Assembly: GCA_947579605.1 (NCBI GenBank)
Contig: OX388320.1
Coordinates: 5,456,001-5,520,000, forward strand
Source of the DNA: Athripsodes cinereus
Lineage: Eukaryota; Arthropoda; Insecta; Trichoptera; Leptoceridae
DNA length: 64,000 nt
Direction of reading: 5' to 3'
Part shown: positions 23,440 to 34,319 of the stretch, piece after piece
How positions within the stretch are numbered: position 1 is the first letter of the stretch
How the letters are laid out: every line of letters starts with the position of its first letter
Position numbers and translations under genes: made by a program
Notes under the pieces: generated by a model
What the model saw: only the letters and a program-made list of their open reading frames with translations
Told to the model about the DNA's origin: nothing
Database searches by the model: none

Positions 23440-23498
23440 AACATTCAGAATAGGTGGCGATATGCCACATGACTGAATTGATTACAATTTACGTCTTA
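23440..23498 (-). mobile_element. R-SINE fragment interrupted by RTE-A
   Basis: ACATTCAGAATAGGTGGCGA and CACATGACTGAATTGATTAC match the R-SINE body. RTE-A copy 1 inserted directly downstream. Confidence 0.55.
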
Positions 23499-24590
23499 TA
23501 TCTTATGTGATAGTCGGCTAATTCGCGCCATTGCGTCCCTATATACAGGAAGTTCTGCGTGTGTTAGAGTGAACAATAACCTGTCGGAATGGTTCACACT
23601 GACAAAATGAGTAAAACAAGGGTGCGTGATGTCGCCATGGCTTTTTAACCTATACATTGATCATTGTATTCGTCCATTAAAAGAAATGAATGTAGGTGTT
23701 GATATGAATGGGATGAATGTAAGAGCGTTAATGTTTGCCGATGATTTGGTATTGATGGCTGAAAGTGAAAGTGATCTACAGCGAATGATGACGTGTGTGT
23801 ATGAAAATTGTGCGATTAATGGATTGAGAATGAATGCAAAAAAGACAAAAATCATGGTGTTTGAAAGAGGAAGTGAGAGAACAGTATGCCAGGTAATGAT
23901 TGACAATGAAGTGTTAGAGCAAGTTGACGAATGTGTGTACTTAGGTAGTTTGTTCACGAGAGATGGGAAGTGTGAAAGCGATATTGAAAGGAGAAAAGTT
24001 GCTGGCAATAAGGTAAATGGTGCAATCCGACCAATAATTGCAAATAGAAACATATCCACCACAGCTAAAAGGTTGGTGCTATCTTAGTGCCAACACTTAT
24101 GTATGCAAGTGAGACGTGGACATGGTTAAACAAGGATGAAAGTGGCATAAATGCAGTTGAAATGAGATCATTGAGAAGGATGTGTGGTAAAAGTCTGAGA
24201 GATCGTGTGCGTAACAGTGAGATACGAAAGGAATGTGGAATGAAAGTTAGTGTAATAACAAGGATGAATGTAAATAAGTTAAGATGGTTTGGGCACGTGG
24301 AAAGAATGAATGAGGACAGAATGACTAAGAAGATATATTTGTCTGAGAGGAATGGTGCTCGGAGACGTGGACGTCCGAGAATTAAATGGCAAGATCATTT
24401 AAATCAAATCCTACAGGACGGTCACGTGTTGAGCACGTTGAACAGGAGAGCATGCATGAGGAATTGTATGACAGTGACGGAAGCGAAATATGTATGCAAG
24501 GATAGAAGGAAGTGGCGCTCGATCCTTTCTGCCTACCCCGCGGGGGAAGCGGCGTGATGGTATGTATGTATGTATGTATCTTATGTGATA
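23499..24590 (+). mobile_element. RTE-A LINE copy 1 with perfect 14-bp TSDs
   Basis: The element spans 23513-24576, flanked by TATCTTATGTGATA at 23499-23512 and 24577-24590. It begins inside the RT domain (reading SRLIRAIASLYT) and ends in (TATG)n. The microsatellite tail, 5' truncation and long TSD are the marks of target-primed reverse transcription by an RTE-type LINE. Two lesions inactivate it: a TGA replaces the GGA codon in the motif before the conserved VKQGCVMSPWLF, and 7 bp are missing near 24073 relative to copy 2. Confidence 0.92.
23626..24557 (+). pseudogene. RTE-A reverse transcriptase C-terminal half, frameshifted
   Basis: Two frames (23626-24087 and 24087-24557) together cover the end of the LINE ORF. 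The first has VMSPWLFNLYIDHCIRPLKE and the catalytic FADDLVLMAE box. The second has YASETWTW, ESGINAVEMRSLRRM, KLRWFGHVERMNEDRM and the RRGRPRIKWQDHLNQI tail, ending in SAYPAGEAA. A 7-bp deletion relative to 47909-48920 separates the frames, and a stop lies upstream. The product would have copied LINE RNA into DNA at the target site. Confidence 0.9.
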
Positions 24591-25320
24591 TTTAAAAAAA
24601 GAGTTGAAGGCTTTTTGTTTGTTGAGAACTTTATGAAAACGTCACAATAGCTTATAAAACAGACTACATACTCGTACTCCAACGATATCATCGTAAAAGA
24701 GACTGAAGGCATAGGATATGGACAGTATGTTTCGCAACTCCATTTTCCCGACCGAAAGTCTAATAATCTACCACTAAACTGTTATATAAACAAATCATTT
24801 TTTTAATAGAAAATTTCATTCGGCGTCAGAAATATCAGAAAATTTTTTTATTAAGGGCACAAAATAAACGTTTAAAATTTCTCCTTCTTGCTTTAACCAC
24901 GTATTTTGATTATGTATATATTCAATATTTGTGTTTTAATTTAAGATGTTTTATGAATACTCCCAGATTATAGGGAATTTGATTATACTCGTATTTAAAT
25001 ATTTTCTTTGCATTCACAGTATTCCTATTCTGTTGCTTGTCCTTTTAAATTGTTTTCAAAAGAAAATTATTTTGCTTGGGCTTTTTATTAAAAATTAGAT
25101 AGGTAACTTAATAATTTGTATCACAAATCAACATTTTTATTCTTCTACTCTCTTCGTTTTTTCTTTCCTTTTTGAAAGAAGTAAATTATGTTTTATACTT
25201 TAATGTCAGGTTTCATTTCAGTCAAGTACAAAGCTCTTTCAAATATCTAATTAGTGGTTTCTGGCAATGTTTTATTCATTATTTTTAGTAGTTGTATAGT
25301 AATAGTTTACATTTTCATAA
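24591..25320. other. AT-rich DNA, nothing recognised
   Basis: No motif-bearing ORF or clear repeat. Confidence 0.5.
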
Positions 25321-25393
25321 TTATTTAAAAATTTAGACAATGTAGATGACCAAAATTTAGACAATGGTTAGATGACTAAAATTTAGACATCAA

Positions 25394-25696
25394 TATGTTA
25401 TTTTAAAAAAATTAAGTAAAACTAAAACCATTTGTATTTTCTTCCATATATAAACATGGAGTTTTACAAAATAAACTTCAACTCAGTAAATATGTTATTT
25501 TTAAAAAAATTAGTAAAACTAAAACCATTTGTATTTTCTTCCATATATAAACATGGAGTTTTACAAAATAAACTTCAACTCAGTAAATATGTTATTTTTA
25601 AAAAATTTAGTAAAACTAAAACCATTTGTATTTTCTTCCATATATAAACATGGAGTTTTACAAAATAAACTTCAACTCAGTAAATATGTTATTTTT
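25394..25696 (+). repeat. 97-bp tandem repeat, three units
   Basis: The unit with TAAAACTAAAACCATTTG starts at 25417, 25514 and 25611, an exact 97-bp period. Each unit carries TTCCATATATAAACATGGAG and CAAAATAAACTTCAACTCAG. Units are nearly identical, differing at the A/T run. A single diverged unit recurs at about 62140-62225. Confidence 0.92.
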
Positions 25697-25761
25697 TGGT
25701 CAATATTTGAGCATAGTTTACGTGCCAAAGCACCTATCATAAAAATCATATGTTTTATATA

Positions 25762-25796
25762 GGACTTATATTTTTAAACTCTAAAAATATAAGTCC
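25762..25796. repeat. perfect 15-bp stem hairpin
   Basis: GGACTTATATTTTTA, a 5-nt spacer (AACTC), then the exact complement. It lies 65 bp after the tandem array. Confidence 0.8.
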
Positions 25797-26107
25797 AAGT
25801 AGAAAAAGGTACTGCAAGAAAATATTGTTTAAGAAAACCGAGGAGTTTGGAAATATTTAAAATTTCTCTTGAAAATTCGGCGACGAGGCGGTAGAAATTT
25901 TAATGTTTGAGCAATTATAGAAATTTAAGCAAGTCAATATTCGCTATTCGCATTTGCATTCGCGAATAATATCCAAAATCACACATTCGTTACTTCACTA
26001 GTATATGTCATGATTGCACACTAATGTAAAAAAAAAATGTTCGGTGTCCGAATTGAATCCGCTTCATACATTAAACATCGTCTTGTTATTTGCAAAAATC
26101 AGGTTTT

Positions 26108-26310
26108 CAGCGGCATGAGTCAATAACACACTTTCACGTCACGTTCCCGCTCCGTTAACGTTCGAGTATATACGAAGTTGCAAGCGTCAATTTCGTTGCT
26201 AAGATACACAATAGTTACGAAAATTAGCATTTTGGCGCAACATCGTCTGCACCCGAACGCTAACGGAGCGGGAACGTGACGCGAAAGTGTGTTATTGACT
26301 TAGGCCTCTG
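26108..26310. mobile_element. MITE with ~50-bp inverted termini
   Basis: The left arm AGTCAATAACACACTTTC, then CGTTCCCGCTCCGTTA, is repeated in inverted form on the right (TAACGGAGCGGGAACG, GAAAGTGTGTTATTGACT). Weaker pairing extends to CAG at both ends, as in hAT elements. No ORF; about 200 bp. The flanking 8-mers do not match well. Confidence 0.75.
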
Positions 26311-26648
26311 GACTATTTATTAATCATCTTTTATCAGTGGGTCTTGTTAAAGATATATAGATAGATAGATTATTAAAGCAACCTTTATACTCATATAAAT
26401 ACTTGAATTATACATTTTGAATCACTTAGGTTGTAGGATAATATCATATTAATAATATGTAAGCTTTCAGTACTAGGTAAGTACATATAATAAGGGTTCT
26501 GTAAGACCCTCATCTAGTGGACATTTATAGAGTGGAAACTCTTTACAGTTTAGTTATGTTGTAAAGTACTGGGATAGGCTTTATTTTACCATAATATAAT
26601 TAATATTTCAGGCAGTTTGTAAGTATATATTTTTTGGTACAATTTTGT

Positions 26649-26795
26649 AATGTGTCGTGGTTAGATGGAAGAAATCTCTTGATAGTGATAATCTCGCCAC
26701 TGCATATCATCTTAGTATATTAAATTTTGTATTGTTTTGTTAACACTGTTTTATAATTATAATATCCAAGAATAAATAAATAAATAAATATAGGC
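26649..26795 (+). mobile_element. LINE-C 3' end fragment (46-kb subtype)
   Basis: CGTGGTTAGATGGAAGAAAT and AGTGATAATCTCGCCACTGC match the end of the ORF at 46272-46931, followed by an AATAAATAAATAAATA tail. Extreme 5' truncation. Confidence 0.7.
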
Positions 26796-26799
26796 ATTT

Positions 26800-28400
26800 T
26801 ACTGGCGCTTTTACAAATGTTAATGAGTAAACTACCAATAACAAAAGAGATATTCAAGATGAGTGGTCTCTGAATTGAAAATGTTGAATATCCAATTCGT
26901 GACGTTTTACGAATACCTGCATTTTTTACCGAGGACTTCATGGAGGATATTGTAATACCAAATTTTCAATTTTTTATGAAGAATGGATATTTGTATGATG
27001 AATGGATATCTTACTCCCCATGTTTTGTAAAAATATTGTAAGTTAAATTTCATCTACTAAAATAGTCAATTTATGATTAGTAATCTATCGAGTAAAATTA
27101 GATTTAAGGCTAGTACATAATGTAAATTAATACATGTTATTAGCATAATAATATTTAGTGTAGTGTAAAATGACACTCAGGGGAAACACGGCATGAAAAT
27201 GTTGAGATGTTGTTACGGTATTAAATAATTATTTTACACTGTAATCGTGATTCAACATAAATGTTGTTGAATTAACAATTAGAAGAATAGAGTGATATTT
27301 CGAATCATTCTCTTTCTTCGGTTGTATTCCCAATTTTAGTAATCGTGATCTTCAGATAACTCCTCAAGGATAACTCAGCACCATCCTCTTTTGTTCTCAG
27401 CTAGGCACACTACATTGCAAATTGATAGTCTCAGTCTGTTGAAACGATAAATGATATTAAGTATTCTCTCTTATAAGACCCTTCTGGAGAAGAGTCAAAA
27501 TTAATACGCACTTAAGGTTTTTGAATTACCTTTATATTTTATCGAAAGGTCTTCAATGGATCGGAAATTTGCAAGCAACATTGAGTATGTTGTACACAAC
27601 ATTAATTTGATTATCCAATTATAAATTGAATTCACTCAGTGCTTTTCTGCAAAACACAATCGTTAGCTGACAAGTGAGAGAATCGTCGCTTTATATAGTA
27701 CACATAATACAAAATTTATAAGTAAGTTTTAACTATCTTGATCTATGTATGTAAATTGTCTATACATGTTATGTTATGATCTGTAGTATGACGATAGGAT
27801 TAACTTATCATTAGTTTCAAAGAAAATTATTTAAAGTCTGTTTTTTATCAACGGTCGACGAACTGTTTGAAATACACCAATGCAAGTTATCCACACTCAT
27901 TATCATTATAAACAAGGCTTGAGTAGTTAGATATCATTATTTCTGACCGAACATAGAGAATATCCCACGACAGTTATTCGAAAAGCGTTTGTTTTATTGG
28001 CCACTTGGGTCTGAAAATCCTGATAAATACTTATTTATGTATTAGATTATTAAATATTTGAATATACATTTGAATTAATATTTGAACAGAAATAATTTAT
28101 AATTCACAAAATATAAACAATACATTATCCCTCTCAACTTGTATACTTACACTAAGCCCACAAGGTTGTCATTTACATAAAGTTGAATAAAAATAATACA
28201 CAATAAAACAAAACACCAAATCAATATGCATAAAAAACACCCAAAATAGTCTATATTTAAAATATTTCACAATACCTACAACTTTTCAATGATAATATTT
28301 GGTACAAAATTGTTTCGAATGGAACAGGTTCATTTTCTTTCAAATATAATTATTAGACGAGTCAAAACGAAAAAGGGAAAAATTTAATTATACTTCCGTG
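26800..28400. other. AT-rich DNA, nothing recognised
   Basis: No motif-bearing ORF. A scrap with TTGTCTATACATGTTATGTT at about 27755 resembles the tail of the SINE at 43139-43400. Confidence 0.5.
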
Positions 28401-28406
28401 TAAGTA

Positions 28407-29701
28407 ACGGGTTGTTCAACAAGAACTTTGTTTTTTAATTGTGGCAACACCAGCAACATGATAGTTTTGACATTTAATTTTTTGACGTATTCGTAGTGGA
28501 TGCATTGGCAATTGTTGCAATGAATTCAATTTCGCTTGAAAATCGCATTAAAATAATTAAAATCCATTATGAAAATGGTGGTTCTGCTAAAGTGACATTT
28601 CGTCAAATTCGTGATATTTTCGGACAACATAATCGTCCTTCTGAGACCGCTATTAAGAATTTGGTCGCTAAATTTGAGTCGACAGGCTCGATACAAAATG
28701 TGTTAACACCAACGCGTGTACGACCGGGTCGTTCAACTGAAAACATCGCAGCCGTGAGCCACAGTGTTGAAGCAGATCCAAATTTGTCAATTCCTCGACG
28801 TTCTCGACAATTGGGGTTATCCAAAACCACCACATGGCGAATTTTGCGTAAGGATTTGGCTTTGAAGCCTTACAAGGTTCAACTGGTGCAGGAATTGAAG
28901 CCGAACGACCATTCAAATCGCCGTAGATTCGCTCAATTCATTCAGGAACAACCCGCTGGTTTTTCTGAAAAAATCATTTTTTCAGACGAAGCCCATTTTC
29001 ACTTGTCAGGGTACGTCAACAAGCAAAATTGCCGCATTTGGGCTTCTGAAAATCCTAGAGCAATTATTGAGAAGCCGTTGCATGCTCAGCGTGTCACTGT
29101 ATGGTGCGCTATGTGGTCTGGAGGCGTGATTGGGCCGTTTTTTTTCGAAGATGAGACTGGAAATGCGGTAACGGTCAATGGATCACGCTATCGCAAGATG
29201 TTGACAACTCAATTTTGGCCTATTATTGATGACGTGGGTATCACTGACATGTGGTTTCAACAGGACGGTGCCACATGTCACACAGCCAATGAAACGATCA
29301 ATTTATTGCAAACCAAATTTCCCGATCGCATGATTTCACGAAACTCAGCTGTTAAGTGGCCAGCCAGATCGTGTGATTTAACGCCACTGGATTATTTTTT
29401 GTGGGGCTATGTTAAGGACAGAGTCTATACGGAGCCAATCGAATCGATTGAAGCCTTAAAACTCAAAATCCGTGATGTGATTAGCGAAATAGTCCCGCCA
29501 TTTTGCCAAAAAGTGATTAAAAACTTTGATGAAAGAATCGACATCTGTCAGCGTGCTCGTGGTGGACATTTGTCAGATATCATTTTTCATGCATAATTGC
29601 CAAACTTTTCTCTTTGTAATTCAATAAAAATTTTAATCATCTTCATCAATTTTTTTTGTTTTATTTTGTTTTAAAAAACAAAGTCCTTGTTGAAAAACCC
29701 T
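28407..29701 (+). mobile_element. Tc1/mariner-type DD41D transposon, copy B
   Basis: 1295 bp, with terminal inverted repeats containing GGGTTGTTCAACAAG on the left and the complement of GGGTTTTTCAACAAG on the right. TA flanks both ends (28405-28406 and 29702-29703); the left end has one extra base relative to the right. Orientation is opposite to copy A, 11 kb away. Confidence 0.96.
28496..29596 (+). CDS. DD41D mariner-type transposase, copy B
   Basis: 366 residues, uninterrupted, same domain order as copy A: paired N-terminal helix-turn-helix regions, RPGRS linker, catalytic D164 (FSDEAHF), D257 (QQDGATCH) and D299 (LTPLDYF), with 41 residues between the last two. At the six sites that differ from A it has Y126, H139, H169, R199, G248 and E319. 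Without an alignment I cannot say which state is ancestral. The start gives the same N-terminus in both copies, just inside the left repeat. Intact and possibly functional. Confidence 0.95.
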   Translation: MDALAIVAMNSISLENRIKIIKIHYENGGSAKVTFRQIRDIFGQHNRPSETAIKNLVAKFESTGSIQNVLTPTRVRPGRSTENIAAVSHSVEADPNLSIPRRSRQLGLSKTTTWRILRKDLALKPYKVQLVQELKPNDHSNRRRFAQFIQEQPAGFSEKIIFSDEAHFHLSGYVNKQNCRIWASENPRAIIEKPLHAQRVTVWCAMWSGGVIGPFFFEDETGNAVTVNGSRYRKMLTTQFWPIIDDVGITDMWFQQDGATCHTANETINLLQTKFPDRMISRNSAVKWPARSCDLTPLDYFLWGYVKDRVYTEPIESIEALKLKIRDVISEIVPPFCQKVIKNFDERIDICQRARGGHLSDIIFHA

Positions 29702-29984
29702 TATATATAAGTAGCCAGCTATATATATTTTCAGTGAGTACCACTTACAGAATCTAAGCAGACCTCTTTGATCCTTGCAAGCTTAATAGATAAACCAACA
29801 TGTACCTATATGTATTATGAAAACTTTATGTATACAGTACAGAGTAATTCAGTGGTTTAGGATTTTGCAGAGATTTACTTGAAGCATCTACATTATGAAC
29901 CAAGATGCAAGAAATTACTAAATTGTCAATGGCGTACCTCTACTAAACTATTATGTTTAAATAACATTGAGTGACACGACAGTT

Positions 29985-30135
29985 TGAGTGAAGTAATAAC
30001 CTTTACGTCAGAAGCAAATAGAAAACTGCACTCTTCACCGGCGCCCTTGGGACGGGTCCGTTGAGACGCTCTTGTCAAGGGGCTGTTAAACGGCGTTTGA
30101 ACAAAATCATTCGGAATCATCATCATCAAGGTTTA
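29985..30135 (+). mobile_element. probable LINE 3' UTR end with (ATC)n tail
   Basis: A GC-rich island (CACCGGCGCCCTTGGGACGG, GAGACGCTCTTGTCAAGGGG) ends in AATCATCATCATCA. Composition contrast and the microsatellite end suggest a truncated retroposon; no protein motif is visible. Confidence 0.4.
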
Positions 30136-30249
30136 TATACAAAAATATTTTTATATTTCATTTTATTTCTCAAACATATGATCAATATGTCATCAGATAA
30201 CGAAATCGAAACACAATTTTTTCCTTCTACTATATATGTTTAATTGTCG

Positions 30250-30328
30250 AGAGACGTCTTTCGTCTTGTAAGTTTTTATAAGACGTCTTTCGTCAATCTT
30301 ATGTCTTTACAAGACGAAAGACGTCTCT
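30250..30328. repeat. 22-bp perfect inverted repeat with an internal third copy
   Basis: AGAGACGTCTTTCGTCTTGT and its complement bound 35 bp that hold another direct AAGACGTCTTTCGTC. A hairpin MITE is likely. The GACGTCT core is shared with the palindrome at 46067-46214. Confidence 0.75.
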
Positions 30329-30334
30329 TTTCAT

Positions 30335-31540
30335 TTGTTTTCTAATTTTGTTATGGAATTCTATTACCTAAACCCTGACCCGGTGAATTATTCATCAAAA
30401 AAATATCATATAATTCACATCAATATTTAACTCTAAATTTAATATCATTAAACAAACAATGAACTATCATTCAAAACAATATGACAATAATTATAACGAA
30501 CACCATTACATAATAAATATTTTTAGATAACGAATTTGTAACGTATGTCAATAATGTAAGGCTTTCTATATACATATATATAAAATATCAAAGTGAATAA
30601 CTGCCAAAATTCTATTTAGACGTGATAAAATAACTTTTTAAATTTCTCTGCTCTCGGCCACGTCGTAAATTTGCTCGGACTCAATTGACACTGAATAAAA
30701 CGGCATCCCAAAGTTCTTCCTCCCCGACGTTAAATTTTTCGGATCCAACGTGAGTCTTACACTGGATTATCTTAAATTATTTTCTTTCGTCAAAAAAAAA
30801 TTGAAAAATACGACATACGACATTAACTAGTGTTCTTTAAGAATCCATTCTATTACCGCCACTGTTAGCTAGGTAGGTTCTTTCATAAGCATTTACTCAT
30901 AACGGTTCGTTAGTCAGAGAAGTATTACGTACCGTACCTAATCGCACTCTCTTTTAACTGATGGACAACTATTTTTTATTTTCTTTGTGTTTCAGTAAAT
31001 AGATAATGCACTGGAAGAAAATGTAAACTCTTACTTTGCAAATAGCATCTTCTCTTGATATTTTTCACTATTTTTTGTTGTTTTTATTGTATTTTTTTTT
31101 GTCATGTTAAAGGCTTTATATAGCTGTTCACTGTATAAATAAATAAATAAATATTTTTAAAACATCTCCCACCAATTGAGTATAGCCAGTGGATTTTTTG
31201 CAAATCTACGAAAACATACAGGTCATCTTCTATACATTTTTAAATAATAATACATTTTTACCATATGGATCAAACAGTTGAAACAATATATAGGTAAACA
31301 ATAAAAAAAAACAATGAGCAAACCAATTATGTTCCCTTTCTCACCAAAATAATAAACATAAATTTGAGATAGCTCATTTAATAAAAAGATACAGGAAGAC
31401 TTAAAATGAAACACATATAAAAATGAAAAAATGTAAAAAAAATGAAAATAAATGTATAAATTGTAAAAAAATGTAAAAACACATAAAAATACACACATCC
31501 ATAAAAGCCCACAAATTCAATCCCCAAATCCAATATATTC
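30335..31540. other. AT-rich DNA with a retroposon tail-like patch
   Basis: No coding signal. TATAAATAAATAAATAAATA at about 31133 resembles a LINE 3' tail. An R-SINE-like scrap follows at 31545-31630. Confidence 0.45.
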
Positions 31541-31636
31541 GGGAAGGGTAGCATATCTTGTTGCTAAATTGAAGATGATTTTTTTTATGTGATGTTTTAC
31601 GCCATTTACAGGACTCTCGAAAATAAAATTATTTAA

Positions 31637-33188
31637 CCCAGATAATCCTGAATTTTTTTTTTCATCCGAAATTCATAATTTTTGGATATGTTGTTGAATT
31701 TGGTAAAAAAATAATGTTGTAGAAGAAGAAATCAAAAAATATTTTTTTTAAAGAGTTTTATTGAAAAAAATAAACTGTCCTTTTAAAAGGACAATAGTAA
31801 TATCCACTACCTAAACAACCTTGTATGAGAAACATAAAGTATTGAGGTGGGATTCATTTTACAATGTAGTTTTTGTGTTTATATATCTAATTATCTGTTG
31901 GATCATGTGACTTTACATGATGATGTGTTAAGTGGACATTTAAAAAGTAGTTTTTATTATTATTTTTCGTGATATGGAATGAAACAGTGTAATTTTGCAT
32001 TTTTTGTAATATATGTATATACTATACGCTGGTATTTTCTATGACACTCTCTTCAACGGGTTTGTTTTTCTTGATTCATTATAAAATGATCAAGTCTGTC
32101 AGAGCGGGAATCAATATTTTCCAAATTGGAAGGTCTGGGTCTTCTCCTTTGTTTGAAAGATTGCAATATACTGAGAACAACACGTCTTCTAAATGTTAAT
32201 TGATCAAGTTTTCCACCTTAGTATCGATGTAGTTGCCAGGAATTTTGCATTGCAACGTCATTGAAGGAGACCCACCATCCACCCGGATACCGCAAAAGTC
32301 TGGAGACTTCCATTTATCCGAATTCTACACTTAACAAATCTTGTCCACACCGAAGGTGCCATTGTGGACAGCCTGAAGGGCTGGCCGGCCGAAAACAACC
32401 CCGTGTGTGGAATCTTTTTACTACACTCCTTCGATGTCCCTCTAGCTGAGAGAAGCAAACAAAATCATAAAATTATTATATAAATAAAAGAAAACAATAA
32501 CAATAAAACAAACAAAAAAATAGTAATAAATATATCGCCGACTGCATCACTTTCTCTCTCAGATTTTTCTTCTTCAAGGATTGTTAATATGTCGTTTAGT
32601 GATAACGAAGCTCTAAAATAGAAAAAAAAACATAATTATAAAGTACATAATATATTAGATAAGATTTTTACAAATGTCTTTAGTAATTTTTAATGCTAAT
32701 CGATGTGAAGTGTAAACATATTTTGTGACAAAAAGTTGAAGAAATATAACTTGCCTTTATTACGTACACCTATAAAATAGCATACGTTACTATTGTCCTT
32801 TTAAAAGGACACTTAACTTTAACATTACGAAATTATCACATATTTTGAAATATCATTTTTTTTATAATTCAATCATATTTTAACAACATTTAGGTACACA
32901 AAAATAAAGCATGCATGTATTTTTTAATTAATATAAAAAAGTTATTTACCGTTTTTTATCCAAAGGTGGCGGTGACATCAACCCAAAATCTGTAGCACTA
33001 TTTTAAATTCCAAAAACTTGACCCCTCACCACAAAACAGTGCTCAAAACTGTTTCATGATGCATGTTGATGCATTAGCAATGTAAATGGACTAGCACAAC
33101 TGCTTAGAAACAAAATAAATTAAAGATATATCCATTTATATCGAGGTACTACTACTGTCCTTTTAAAAGGACAATAGTATTATCTGGG
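31637..33188 (+). mobile_element. piggyBac-like remnant or non-autonomous element
   Basis: 1552 bp bounded by CCCAGATAAT and ATTATCTGGG and flanked on both sides by TTAA (31633-31636 and 33189-33192). TTAA target plus CCC...GGG ends is the signature of the piggyBac superfamily. A 16-bp palindrome (GTCCTTTTAAAAGGAC) occurs three times inside, at 31777, 32795 and 33157, the last one subterminal. No intact transposase exists. At about 32261-32449 a short frame with PHRRCHCG and later RKQPRVW faintly resembles the Cys-rich tail of piggyBac transposases, but this is uncertain. Confidence 0.75.
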
Positions 33189-33194
33189 TTAAAC

Positions 33195-34250
33195 ATGAAA
33201 GATGGAGATCTATTTATATTCACTATGAAAATCTTTCAATTTCCATTACAGAGACTCAATAGATCGAATATTTGTATGTAAGCAGCAGTAAAATATTTTT
33301 TGTGGCGGTGAATCGTCCCAGTATTTCACATTTATACCATCTGGTGGTGTTATTTTATTTTTCGTATTTCACTGAGAATTATTGTATGAGACGGTTTCTT
33401 AGATTCTCTCGTTCACGTCAAAAGACGACGAAGCGACGCGACGTCACCTTTACCAATCTGTTTCCTGCGCTTTATACAAGCGCCTTCTTCACTTACATTG
33501 AAAAGTATTGAACTTCCTGATCAATACGATTACTTCAATATTTTGTTGAAGGTATTTTAATGGGAAATATATTGATTTACTATAATATATTTATTTATTT
33601 ACGAATAGTAAGTATCACATAATAAGTCGATAATAAATAGTATCTTTCATCTTACGAAAACTAACTTCTATCACACACAAATAGTGCGTAAATCATCCAT
33701 CTAACCATGAATAGTAAGTGAATCTTCCACCTAACGAGAGTTTTTATAAATTTCATAGATTTATATTCTAGTCTTCGGCGACGTATAGGTCCTCAAATGT
33801 TTTCTCTTATTTTTTTGGTGTTCAGTAAAATGCTAATTTTCTTAAAACATCTCCTGATATAAACCGAGTCATGCGATATGTTCAACTCACCAATAAAACA
33901 TGCCACCTATCCTAAATGAATTATATTTTATTTCACATATAGAATGACTTGCATATTATTTCATTACTTGCTGTTAATCTACTGCACATTGGTGGTGCTG
34001 TGATGCTACAGGACATTTTGTAAGAAACGTGTGGATTTTTATTCAATATAATCATCCTATCATTTATACATTACACACACAGCGATAAGGTACACCACGC
34101 ATCGTGAATGCCTTATTTTTTTGTTGCCCCGGAAAAGACCACTTGCTTATTGCAGTAATAATAATAAATTAAATAGTAATACATCTTTATTTATTGCACA
34201 AAAAAGTAACCAACAAAACAATACACAAAACAACATAATCGATAATCTAG
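33195..34250. other. AT-rich DNA, nothing firmly recognised
   Basis: A GC-richer patch at about 33390-33480 has no protein motif. CATCTTTATTTATTGCACAA at about 34184 looks like an inverted LINE tail. Confidence 0.45.
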
Positions 34251-34257
34251 TAATAAA

Positions 34258-34312
34258 AGGGTCTACTGGCTACCCCATTTGCGAGATGTGCCGTGATGAT
34301 ATAGATAGATTT
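34258..34312 (+). mobile_element. R-SINE 3' end with GATA tail
   Basis: CTACTGGCTACCCCATTTGC, then GAGATGTGCCGTGATGATAT and AGATAGATT. Only the last 55 bp, with the terminal hairpin region. Confidence 0.65.
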
Positions 34313-34319
34313 GATAAAG

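Noticed and set aside
28407..29701. Mariner copies as one composite transposon with a cargo region
   Set aside because: Each copy has its own TA duplication and full ends. The intervening 11 kb has no cargo genes, so independent insertions are simpler.
32258..32458. Firm piggyBac transposase pseudogene call
   Set aside because: The PHRRCHCG resemblance is short and the frame is broken. Only the element ends support the superfamily.
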